From Armigeres subalbatus (taxonomy: Eukaryota > Arthropoda > Insecta > Diptera > Culicidae), in assembly GCF_024139115.2 (NCBI RefSeq), contig NW_026943198.1, positions 1-64,000 of the forward strand: 64,000 bases of DNA, read 5' to 3'. The translations under genes and the position numbers were made by a program. The notes under the pieces were generated by a model. It did not search any database, was not told the DNA's origin, and saw nothing but the letters and a program-made list of their open reading frames with translations. This document shows positions 43,774 to 53,460 of the stretch, one piece after another. Every line of letters begins with the position of its first letter. The first letter of the stretch is position 1.

Positions 43774-44400
43774 ATTCTCGGAGAAACATCCGGAAGTATT
43801 CTGAAAGAATTCCAAGAGAAACGTCTAAGGCAATTCCAGGAGGAACTTTGGAAAGAACTCCTGGGTGAGTTCCAGGAGGAATTTTTTGAGGAACTCCTCC
43901 TGGCTAGTCCAGAAATTCTTCCCGAAGTTCTTCAAGAAATTTTTCCTGAATTTCATCCATAGATTCATCTTGAAGATCCTCCTAGAAATCCTTTCACAGT
44001 TCTAGAAGTTCATACTGGAGTTAGATCAGTAAATCCTCTCAAAGTTCCTTCAGAGATCCTCTTAGAGTTACTCCAGGAAATTCTCTTGCGGTTCCTCTAA
44101 ACATTTCTTTTGCGGTTCCTTCATAAATTTCTTTCTTTCAGATCTTCCAAATATTACTCCTGGGATCTCGTCAAAATATTATCCAGAAATTGCTCATGGA
44201 GTTTAACTAGATTTTTTTCTCAGGGGTTCCTTCAGGATTTCATATTGGAGTTTATCCAATAATGCATTCTTAATTCCTTCAGGAGTTCTTCCATGAGTTC
44301 CACCAGAAACTCCTCTTAGAGCTCCATCAGGAATTCCTCCTGGAAATTTCTTCAAAAATTTCTCCAGGGATTCCTTCTGGCATCTCTTCGGCAATTCTTC
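43774..44400. repeat. Degenerate GGAATTCC/CCAGGA repeat tract, right part
   Basis: Continuation of the tract at 40581-41235 beyond the TSD. AATTCCAGGAGGAA-type words occur to about 43900, then the complementary sense (TCCTCTTGAG, AATTCCTCCTGG, TTCCTTCAGG) to 44400. The switch of strand sense near 43930 suggests an inversion or a long imperfect palindrome. Confidence 0.65.
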
Positions 44401-45177
44401 TTAGTTTCCCTCCCTCCGTTTGTATCGTGCCTCGTTCGTCCTCGTGCGGTGTTGCAGCAATCTCGCCCATGATGCATTCTTATCCTCAACCAAATGCTCA
44501 CATTCGCCGTCATACCAGTCGTTTCTCTGATCCGGAGCCACCGTGCCTAGTGCAGCGGTTGCGGTGCTTTCAATGGCGGATCGAATATCTCTCCAGCCAT
44601 CTTCAAGACACGCTGCGCCTAGCTGCTCTTCCGTTGGGAGTGCCACTTTCAGCTCCTGCGCGTAGTCTTGGGCTAGTCTACCGTCTTGTAGCCGCCCAAT
44701 GTTAAGCCGCAGCGGACGACTCCGACGCGTGTTGTACACCGTCGAGAGTTTTGAGCGCCTACAGACTGCAACGAGGTAGTGGTCGGATTCAATATTCGCA
44801 CTGCGGTAACTGCGTACGTTCGTGATGTCGGAGAAGAATTGCATCCATAAGAGGCAAGCAAAAATCTCAAGTGTTGCCAGTATTATTTTCCCGATTCCAT
44901 GCTTTTTCATACGTTGCAATTTCGACAGTTTTTCACTCCATCGGTCTCTGGTTTCAGGGTTGCTACTTCGGACTACCGTTCCGCGGGAGGCTGCATAGTT
45001 TATGCATCGTTGGCCGTTGTCGTTCGATACGGTATGCAGACTATCCGGTCCGATGACCGGTCTATACATTTCCTCCCATCCTACCTGAGCGTTCATGTCA
45101 CCGATGACGATTTTGAAGTCCCGCAGTGGGCATCCCAGGTATCTGGCAACCCCAATCCTACCCACTACGCTTGACAA
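44401..45177 (-). pseudogene. RTE endonuclease fragment with an internal replacement
   Basis: On the minus strand: FKIVIGDMNAQVGWEEMYRP, SNDNGQRCINYAASRGTVV, later SYRSANIESDHYLVAVCRR and the linker WYDGECEHLVEDKNASWARL. This is the central and C-terminal part of an RTE endonuclease like that at 16622-17415. Between RSSNPETRDRW and FFSDITNV, about 40 residues do not resemble the family and stand where the THKATW/NQIDHV motifs belong, although the frame stays open. RT is missing: the fragment ends at the repeat tract. Confidence 0.8.
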
Positions 45178-45278
45178 TAGCCAACATCTTTGAGTTTCCC
45201 ATTGTTCTATTGAAATTGGGTTTCCCCTCTGACAATTCTATTTTGTAAACAAACCACTATTCCGAAGTGATTTTTTCC

Positions 45279-45565
45279 AAAAAGACGTAATTTTTTTTTA
45301 TTCCTTTATTTTATTTATTTAGGCACTCTGTGTTACTTAACCGCTACTGTGCCGAGATCTACTGTGGTATTCTGCTTTTGCAGAATCCACACAGAATCTA
45401 TTTTTAGATTTCAATTGCCATTATTGTTGTCGTTGTCTGTCCACCTCATCGTAAGTCCATTGTATACGTTTGTCCATGTCGTGTATCCAATTTTCGTTGC
45501 ATTGTTCGGTTGCCATTTTATCCTGGTACGTTGGAGGAATGCCTCCGAGAAGAACAAGTGTCAGT
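45279..45565 (-). mobile_element. tRNA-derived SINE, 3' part (split by a DNA transposon)
   Basis: On the minus strand the 3' half of a SINE ends with GTGCCTAAATAAATAAAATA and an A-rich tail at about 45291-45325. The direct repeat AAAAAGACGTAA at 45279-45290 matches AAAAAGACGTTA at 47538-47549 in 11 of 12 positions and is the SINE's target duplication. The missing 5' half lies beyond the inserted element at 47363-47533. Confidence 0.82.
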
Positions 45566-47360
45566 CAGGGCTGCCATATATACAGATTTATCTGTATTTT
45601 ACAGATTTTTTAACGTCAATACAGACATGATACAGTATACAGATTTTATACAGATTTTTCAAATAGAGTACAGATTTATACAGATTTTTTACGTAGAATA
45701 CGTCCTTCGGGAAAACATAAGGGGGTCATTCTGCAGAATCAAATTTGAGACCGTCACGAAAAGTGGTCAGGAAGTATGGGCTAATAGCTCAGCCATCTTT
45801 CAACCGACTTTGATGATTTTTGTATCAATCGATCGACAAACTCTTTGAACAAGATTTTGTACAACTATTAAAAACAATTGAATAAAGGTGCAAAACTATT
45901 GAAAAATTGAATTTTGTCAGGCATTGTTGAAAACTTGTTATACATAGTTAATTGCCTTCATTTCGGCTTTTAGTCGCGTGAATTAGTAAATGTTTAAAAC
46001 CAAATTCGAAAAGTGATTAAAGGCCAGAAACCTACTGTTCTGAGTCGCTGCACTCTAATACGTAATTCTACGTTGATTTTGCGGTCGTGTATCTGATACA
46101 ACCTTCTACTTTTTTGTTATTTTAAATGTTATCGTCCTTAAAAAAAAATACATACGAGATTTAATTAAATATTTTAAAATTCTAAATCAAATCATGAAGT
46201 CTAAACTGTGGAGCTCATTGTGAGAGTAGGCTATCAGGGTTTGCTGGAAAACTATCACTATTTACTGTCTGCGATGGTTCACCAAACGTATTTGACTAAC
46301 GAATCGCCACGATTGCTTTGATTAATAAATATTTTGGTGACTCTTCGTATTGCTTCATATAAAGTCTACTTCAATGCTTTCAAATCTATTGGATATTGTC
46401 TTTCCATAATTCAAACCCAGCACCATTTCACTGTTACACATAAACCATAATTAAGATTAATAAATTAATAGTAATAATAACACATTGAGTTGTGACTGCT
46501 TTCTGCGTACTTGGAAAACTCAGTTGAGTTTCAGATAAAGTACTATTATTTCTAATGAAATTGATTGGGCCTCAAAAAGAGCACCAAATATGTTTTAAAC
46601 AAGTTTCGGATATTTGAGCTTTTGAGCTAGTTAAATGTTTTTTGAGTATATTCCGTTACCATATCAGTCCATGTATATCGAATTGACTGATAGATACAAA
46701 AGTCATTTTTTTATTATTAGACAATTCAAGATTTTCACAGTTACCTTGGAAAATTATACTGCCATTGTGATACATTCGTCTTTCATAATTATAATGGAAT
46801 ACATAAGAAATTTAGTCCTACCTGTATCATGAGCAATTTTGCGCATCAGTTGATTGGGTATGCATAAATAACAAAATATAGCACTTGTTGCGCAATCGAA
46901 TTTAGTAATAGTTATTTAGAAATTGACATAAATTGTTTCCGAATTTCGGTATTGAAAAAGCTAGCAAAACATCACTTGTAGAATCATGATAAAGTTTTTA
47001 CAGAAATCGAATAATAATTGAGATGCGGAATTCAAAAACGACATGAATTTCGGAAAAGATTAAATTTTTAATGTGACAATCATAACAACCAAGAGAAATT
47101 CAAGTGGTGTGATGCTTCTACATCATTGCAAGGAGCAGGGGGAAACAAAAGATTTCAACGGATTTCTGGGATTTCCAATTTTGTTTAGCTGGTTTTAAAG
47201 AATTCAATGAGAATGTTATCTAAGTACATACCATTGAAATCATCAAAAACGCTATTTTGCATAATTTATTTAAAAAAATATATTTTCCTCCAAATACAGA
47301 CAATACAGATTTTTTTCGCATGCCAATACAGATTTACGAAAAAATCATCTGACAGCCCTG
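45566..47360. mobile_element. hAT-like non-autonomous DNA transposon, 1.8 kb, inserted in the SINE
   Basis: The left end CAGGGCTGCCATATATACAG and reverse complement of the right end CAGGGCTGTCAGATGATTTT share the CAGGGCTG start typical of hAT elements. Flanks GTGTCAGT (45558-45565) and CTGTCAGT (47363-47370) form a near-perfect 8-bp duplication, with two extra bases (GA) on the right. ACAGATTT-type words are repeated at least six times within the first 120 bp and three times near the right end. No transposase ORF. Confidence 0.8.
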
Positions 47361-47362
47361 GA

Positions 47363-47533
47363 CTGTCAGTCGTCATCAGGCAGCCATGACGATAGGCGCG
47401 TCTCCCAAAACGCTACCGCATGGGCTGCGCATCCGACGACTGACGAGGGTTTGGTGGAGGGGCTGGGAATCGAACCCATGACCATTCGCTTGTTAGGCGA
47501 ACGTGTAGCCAACTACGCTACGGGACCCCCCTG
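47363..47533 (-). mobile_element. tRNA-derived SINE, 5' part with tRNA-Val-like head
   Basis: Reading the minus strand from about 47530: GTCCCGTAGCGTAGTTGGC (A box), anticodon arm TTCGC-CTAACAA-GCGAA displaying AAC (valine), and GGGTTCGATTCCC as B box at about 47465-47477. Then follows a tRNA-unrelated body, GACGACTGACAGT at the hAT junction. The tRNA part is well preserved, but continuity with the SINE body argues against an independent tRNA gene. Confidence 0.85.
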
Positions 47534-47767
47534 AAAAAAAAAGACGTTATTTTTCATCATTTTTCAAGAACTTGTGCGAAAGAATGAATGCGAGGTGTAT
47601 TTAAACAAGAATATTGATGTCTTTAAAAAATTTTCAGATTTCAATCGGCACCAAGCGCTCTACTTCGCCAAAATATCATGATATCCAAAATACATTTTAA
47701 AAGGCAGGTTTCAACGATTACGCCTTTGTATTATATTAATCGATGATTTTGATGCTGGCATCAGAAA

Positions 47768-47896
47768 CATGGCCGCTTCGCAGACCCGCGGCATGTCCGC
47801 TCCAGCTGTGCTCAGAACGCTTCTTTCTCTGCTTTGGGTCTCCCTTCGTGTGGGCTGTGCACGTTGATGATGCTATAGTTAAAGAATCGGCCGAAT
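47768..47896 (-). pseudogene. RTE endonuclease fragment
   Basis: The minus strand reads GRFFNYSIINVHSPHEGRPK, AEKEAF, a stop, then AQLERTC. FNYSxINVxxP is the endonuclease phrase also seen at about 17000 (FFNYSLINVYAPT). About 130 bp only. Confidence 0.7.
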
Positions 47897-47962
47897 AGTC
47901 ATCTAGCCGAATAGTTCAATTAAAAAGTGAGAAATTAGGAATGAGAAGTGAGACGCCTCTCT

Positions 47963-48185
47963 CCAACATTTCAAAAGGGCGAAACTACTTTTGTAAACAA
48001 GAGCTTCTCACGTCGCTACTGGACTTATTCGAGCCCACCCACGCAATCCAGCGCCATTGAATGAAAGAAGAAGAATCGCTGCTTCCATCAGTGGTGTTGA
48101 ATTGCTTGGGTGGGCTAAAATTAGCCTTCCAGCGACAGGAGAAGTTCTTGTTTACAAAAGCAGTTTAACCCTTCTGAAATGTTGG
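47963..48185. mobile_element. 223-bp foldback element
   Basis: Arms: CCAACATTTCAAAAGGG and TTTTGTAAACAAGAGCTTCTC on the left match the reverse complement on the right, as do the inner AGCCCACCCACGCAAT and its partner ATTGCTTGGGTGGGCT. Almost the whole element can fold on itself. No ORF; no clear TSD. Confidence 0.72.
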
Positions 48186-48529
48186 TGCCGAATTTTCGTT
48201 TGAGACATTAGTGACACTGAAAGCAGTTTTTCCGGAAGCTGCTCCAGAGACTAAGTCCCTGTAAACAAGCTCTGTGAACTGTCAACCTACGTCATCTTGC
48301 ACTGGTCTATTAAAGAAATCTCGCTTAACTTTTCAAAATGACCTAAGTAACCTGAGTATTTTTTTTTTCTGGTAAATGTAAATTAGTCGAGACACATTAT
48401 TTTTATTATTTGTATATCGTATGGATAATATTTTAGTGCGCACTGAACGCAACTTATTGCAAGCCAATCGGATTAGCATAAGTGCCAGAAAAGTGATTTT
48501 CCCATGCAGGTGCTGAAATTAATATTTTG

Positions 48530-48690
48530 GCCATAACTTCGGAGCCCATAGCCCGATCTGGCCAATTTTCAATAGGAAACAATAGGGCAGGATTTGCGTC
48601 GAATGCTATTTAATGCGAGCAAATCGGTTAAGGAAAAGTTCCTAAAAAGTGAGTGAGATTTTGTGTGCACGAACACTTTCAATGGATTCT
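48530..48690 (+). repeat. Dispersed repeat related to 11470-11795
   Basis: GCCATAACTTCGGAGCCC, ATTTTCAATAGGAAACAATA and GTCGAATG occur in the same order as in the earlier module, followed by GAGATTTTGTGTGCACGAAC. Truncated before the microsatellite part. Confidence 0.55.
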
Positions 48691-48699
48691 TCCCGGCAC

Positions 48700-49551
48700 T
48701 CCACAATTACCGAAACTGGGCCTGGGGTTCCCCCGGGTTGATATTAGATTTCAAGAGCATTACCAACTATTTGATGGAAAATTATAGTGAAAGAGCCACT
48801 ACACGGCATGTCTTGGAATAAAAATAAAAATATCTCCTTGTACAGGTTCCCCGGAAGCACCTCATAGGTTTCTAAAGTGGCCAATGTGGTCGCTAATCGA
48901 TTTTAAGTGAGTGAGAGTAAGCACGGAAATGTCCTCTCCTATGAGCTCCACGGCGGCATCTCATAGGTTCCAAAATGGAAAATGTGGTCACTTATTCATT
49001 TCGGTATAAAAATGGAAATGTCACCATCACCATCTATTCTGTGGAAAATCATGACGAAAGAGCCACCGCACGGCATATTTTGGTGCTAAAACGGAAATGT
49101 CACCTCCTGCGGGTTCCCTGGGGGCCCCTGACAGATTCCAAGAGTGGCCAATGTGGTCACTTATCGATTTCACTGGCATAATCATCTATTTTGTGGCAAA
49201 TCATGACGAAAGAGCTGCCGCACGACATATGTTGGTGTTAAAACGGAAATGTCCCCTTTTACGGATTCCCCGAGGGCACCTCATAGGCTCCAAGAGTGGC
49301 CAATGTGGTCACTTAGCGATTTCGAGCTGAATAACCATCTCTTTGATGAGAAAACACACCGAAAGAGTCGCCGCACGGCATATCTCATAGGTTCCAACCG
49401 TTGCCAATGTGGTCACTTATCCATTTCAAGCGCATAATCATCTATTTTGTGGAAAATCATAACGAAAGATCCGCCGCACGGCATATTTTGGTGCTAAAAC
49501 GGAAATGTCCCCTCCTGCGGGTACCCTGGGGGCCCATGATAGGCTCTTCTT

Positions 49552-49582
<31 letters not shown>

Positions 49583-50345
49583 TTGGCATTACGTCCCCAC
49601 ACTGGGACAGAGTCGCCTCGCAGCTTAGTGTTCATTAAGCACTTCCACAGTTATTAACTGCGAGGTTTCTAAGCCAGGTTACCATTTTTGCATTCGTATA
49701 TCATGAGGCTAACACGATGATACTTTTATGCCCAGGGAAGTCGAGACAATTTCCAATCCGAAAATTGCCTAGACCGGCACCGGGAATCGAACCCAGCCAC
49801 CCTCAGCATGGTCTTGCTTTGTAGCCGTGCGTCTTACCACACGGCTAAGGAGGGCCCCATGATAGGCTCTAAGAACAGCCAATGTGGTCAATTATCGATT
49901 TCGAGCGCATAATCATCTATTTTGTGAAAAATCATGACGAAAGAGCTGTCGCACGACATATTATGGTGTTAAAACGGAAATGTCCCCTCTTACGGGTTCC
50001 CCGAGGGCACCTCATAGGCTCCAAGAGTGGCCAATGTGGTCACTTAGCGACTTCGAGCGCATTATCATCTATTTTGTGGAAAATCATGACGACAGAGCCG
50101 CCGCACGGTATATTTTGGTGCTAAAACGGAAATGTCCCCTCCTGCGGGCCTGTAGGTTCCCCAGGGGCTCCTTGCATGTACCAGGAGTGGCCAATGTGGT
50201 CACTTATCGATTTCAAGCGCATAATCATTCATTATGTGGAAAATCATGACGAAAGAGCCGCCGCACGGCATATTTTGGTGCTAAAACGGAAATGTCCCCT
50301 CCTACGGGTTCCCCGGGGGCACCTTGCATGTACCAGGAATTGCCA
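48700..50345 (+). repeat. Tandem array of ~151-bp units
   Basis: The landmark GCCAATGTGGTCACTTA recurs at about 49147, 49299, 49403, 49880, 50031 and 50191, with diverged copies near 48881 and 48977. Spacing is about 151 bp except where units are internally deleted. Each unit includes ATTTTGTGGAAAATCATGAC, GCCGCACGGCATATTTTGG and AAAACGGAAATGTCCCCTCC. The short ORFs are frames through the repeat. A SINE has inserted at 49547. Not recognised by name. Confidence 0.88.
49547..49855 (-). mobile_element. Feilai-like SINE with 14-bp TSD
   Basis: On the minus strand: tRNA-like head CCTTAGCCGTGTGGTAAGAC, B box GGGTTCGATTCCC, body GCCGGTCTAGGCAATTTTCG, TCGACTTCCCTGGGCATAAA, ACTGTGGAAGTGCTTAATGA, GTGTGGGGACGTAATGCCAA, and an (AAG)n tail at 49547-49579. 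CCCATGATAGGCTC flanks it at 49533-49546 and 49856-49869. Head, body and triplet tail match the Feilai description in Aedes. It splits one unit of the 151-bp array. Confidence 0.92.
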
Positions 50346-52769
50346 CTTTTGTCGGAAGCCCTCTCATGGACCATACATTACCGTTTTAAGAGAATTTATG
50401 AAGAATTTGCGATCGAAAGGCATATTATGGAGCGATTTTTATTCTCCCCTTATATGACCGACAAGGTCCCCGTGGAAGTCGTTTCTCGGTGGCCATTGTC
50501 TCCAGACTCAGCATATCACTACATAGCCACAAAATTGATGAATTTATCTTTCGAACGGTATATAAACTTTGTAATTCGGTTAGAATTTGACTGTTTTATA
50601 AGCATTTACATTTCTGGGTCAATATGACCCTAATATCTTATTCGTAACTTTTTTTGTGGGGTCGTTCCGGTTGCACCTTAAAATACTTTTTTCAGGTCAG
50701 ATGCTTCATTTCCACAAAATATTAAAAGTCAAGAAATTTCAGAACGATCGGATTATCAGGTAAAAAGTTATTCTACTTTGAAGTTTCGTTTTGGGTCATA
50801 TTGACCCCAACATCTTACTAAGGTTAATATAGGTGAATATTGGTAATGGTGATCAGTTCTTCACTGTTGAGTGATTTTTTGTGAATTTTATAAATAGTTA
50901 ATTCTTGTATTTTGTGAGGACCGGAATAAAAATTCATAAAATTAAATCTCTTCAAAGCTTGCATGAAGTTGAGAACCATATGTAATTAAAACTGAGAAAA
51001 CCCCGCTTTATTCTTTTGAATGACATGCCGACAAGGGTGGACCCTTTCAATTCCAAACGATATATTGTTGTCTCTTCCACGAAGATGAATAAATATCTGG
51101 CAGCACCTTAGGTAAGAAGCTTTTAATAATGCGAAACAAATGAATGAAAACCCTCGTAGGCGCCTACAACAGCGGAGCGTGTGAAAAAAAAACTTGTTCA
51201 TCGCATCCATCACACTTTCTGGGAACTGAATGAGCGCTTTATGAGAAATAAAAACCCTCACTTTCAGCAGAAGCAGTCATCGGCAGCAGACGGAAGTGGC
51301 TACATAATCCTCCGAAATGTAATTAAAAAGTTGAGCTCTGGAGCCTTTCGCTGTAGGCGCAAACGAACGAACAGAATTCATCCTTTCAAAACTGATGAAT
51401 GAGTCCTATCCGCGACCTTACAAGGACTGTCGACGAGTGAAAACTAAAACCTGATGGTTCTTCGCTCAGTCGTCGTTGGAGCGAATTATTTTCATTAGAT
51501 GACTTACAAAGTTACATTGGCCACGGTGTCGTCGTCGTTGAGCGTCAAAATCGTAGAGAGGGAATGCCAAATGAATGGCAGCAATAATTTAGAAAAGTTA
51601 TCGCAACTATTCGTCTCACCTGGAGGGGTTTCCGTGGGAGCAGGACATCCAGTTTAACGAGTGTTACCAATTCTTACCGGTTCGGAGAAAACGTGAAATA
51701 ACAAAAAAGGCGGGGGGAGGCAGCTGGCTCGGCTCGGTGGGGTTTGCTGCCCGAGGTTAGGGTTGAGCTGCAGTAGTGATAGAGAATAAACTTTTCCATC
51801 GTTCTTAGAACGCCGGTCGAGATAGTTCGAGCGAAGGAGAAGCTCCGGCAATACTCCGGTCGGTGTCCAGAAGCTATTCTCCATTGGCAATGGACGAATC
51901 GCTTAAAAGTTAATCCTAAAGCTCAAAAAGAAAAAGAAAAAAAATAGCAAGGCAAATATGCGCGAGTTCCATTATGCATGCAGCAATGATGTCAGGCCGG
52001 GTCGGGGTAAAAGAAGGTAAAAGAAACCCTGTCGGGATCGGAATGAATCTTTGAAACGAAGTTGGGTCAGAGAACAAACTGAAAGTATAGTACCAATGGT
52101 GGCGGTTGCGGTTTGATAGTTGCTCCGAAGAGATTCATAAAATGGTTGGGAAAAAATGCGAACAAAAATTTACTTTACCAGTGAATGGGATGCAACAAAA
52201 AAACGACCAATAAAAACTACACACAAAACTCACAAAAAGATGGCTAGAAAAGTTAGCAGAAACTTACCAAGAGACTTTTCTTGGAATTTAGTTTGATACA
52301 CTTTTGTCGCCAAAGAAGGGTATATTCATCACCCAATGGCCAAAACAAGCCATATACCAATCAGTTTAGTTGCAGGAACTTATAATACCTTAGCGATTTG
52401 TCACAACAAGCATTTACACCACGAAATGGCAAGCAAATCTTGGGTGCTGGTAAATCCACAACTCAGTTGTTTACACATGTTTAAAGTTGGATTTTAGTTG
52501 TCTTTATTTGAACAATTAGCGCTGGGTGAATCACCTGGGTGGGGCGTAGCCAGGATTTCGAGTAGGGGGAGGGGGCAACTTTCTTAGGTCTTCTAAATTG
52601 TTATTTTTCAGTAGTTTTATGAAAACACATGAATATTAGCGCTCGGCACTATTTCCTTTTATATTCCAAAAAAAATCTCCATAAGTTTTGGAAAACTAGA
52701 AGCATACATCTAAATTTCTAAACAAATGCTCTTTGAATTAATATTATAAAATAGGCAGAAAAAACAATA
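50346..52769. other. Unassigned sequence with a separated inverted 15-mer pair
   Basis: GGGTCAATATGACCC at 50616-50630 and its exact reverse complement GGGTCATATTGACCC at 50793-50807 frame a 160-bp stretch; each is followed by AAYATCTTA-like sequence. The interval 50990-52150 is GC-balanced and looks single-copy, but its 60-91-codon frames have no motif. No gene is called. Confidence 0.4.
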
Positions 52770-53330
52770 TGCAAGCTATCTTCAGGAAATCCTTCGACAT
52801 TTGCTCCAGGCATTCTATCGGGAATTCTATCAGGGATTCTTGAGGCAATGTCTTCAGGAATTTCACCACAAAATTTCGCCGGGAATTGATCCGAAAATTC
52901 CACCATTATTCACTACAAGAAATCCTCCACGAACTCCTTCATAAGTTCTTGCCAGTAAACATTTCTGAGAATTTCGCGAAAAATCTTCGAATTGTTCGAA
53001 TAATTTCTTGTGAAAATATCAAAAAATTTCTCCAGGAATTCCACCAATTCCATCCAATTAATACAGAAATTATGACTAAAATGAAATTATCAGTGGAATT
53101 TTCAGAGGAATGTCTAGATTAAGGTTTCCACAGGGAGATCCTCCAGGAGTTTCTCCGGAAATTTCTCCGGGAGTTCCTTTGGGAATTCTTCCGGTAGTTC
53201 TATCGGCAGTTCCTATGGGGGTTCCTCTGAATTTCTCCAGAATTGCCTCCGGGAATTCATACAGGCTTTCTTTCTGGAATTCATTTAGGCTTCTTCAGGA
53301 ATTTGTAAAGAAATTCATCTATTTATATTG
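52770..53330. repeat. Degenerate GGAATTCC/CTCCGGGA repeat tract
   Basis: Words such as GGGAATTCTATC, CTCCAGGAATTCC, TTTCTCCGGGAGTTCC and GGGAATTCTTCCGG recur every 20-40 bp. The same character is seen at 40581-41235 and 43774-44400. It ends shortly before the 182-bp satellite. Confidence 0.6.
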
Positions 53331-53460
53331 GGAACGACCAGGGTAGATAACAAAAAATCCCTCTGTTTTGGCTTTTCTGGTCATAGAATTTATAAAGCGG
53401 AGTGATTCTACTACATCCGACGTTTCGACCCTTGGTTTGGGCCTTCTTCAGGGAGGTTAT
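53331..53460. repeat. Short dispersed motif next to the satellite edge
   Basis: ACATCCGACGTTTCGACCCT followed by TTGGTTTGGGCCTTCTTCAG is a phrase I recognise as recurrent in arthropod repeats; its GACGTTTCGAC core is also in the foldback at 18641-18834. It directly precedes the first satellite unit. Confidence 0.5.

Noticed and set aside
47461..47533. Functional tRNA-Val(AAC) gene on the minus strand
   Set aside because: The tRNA-like part continues directly into a SINE body and tail with target duplications, so it is a SINE promoter.
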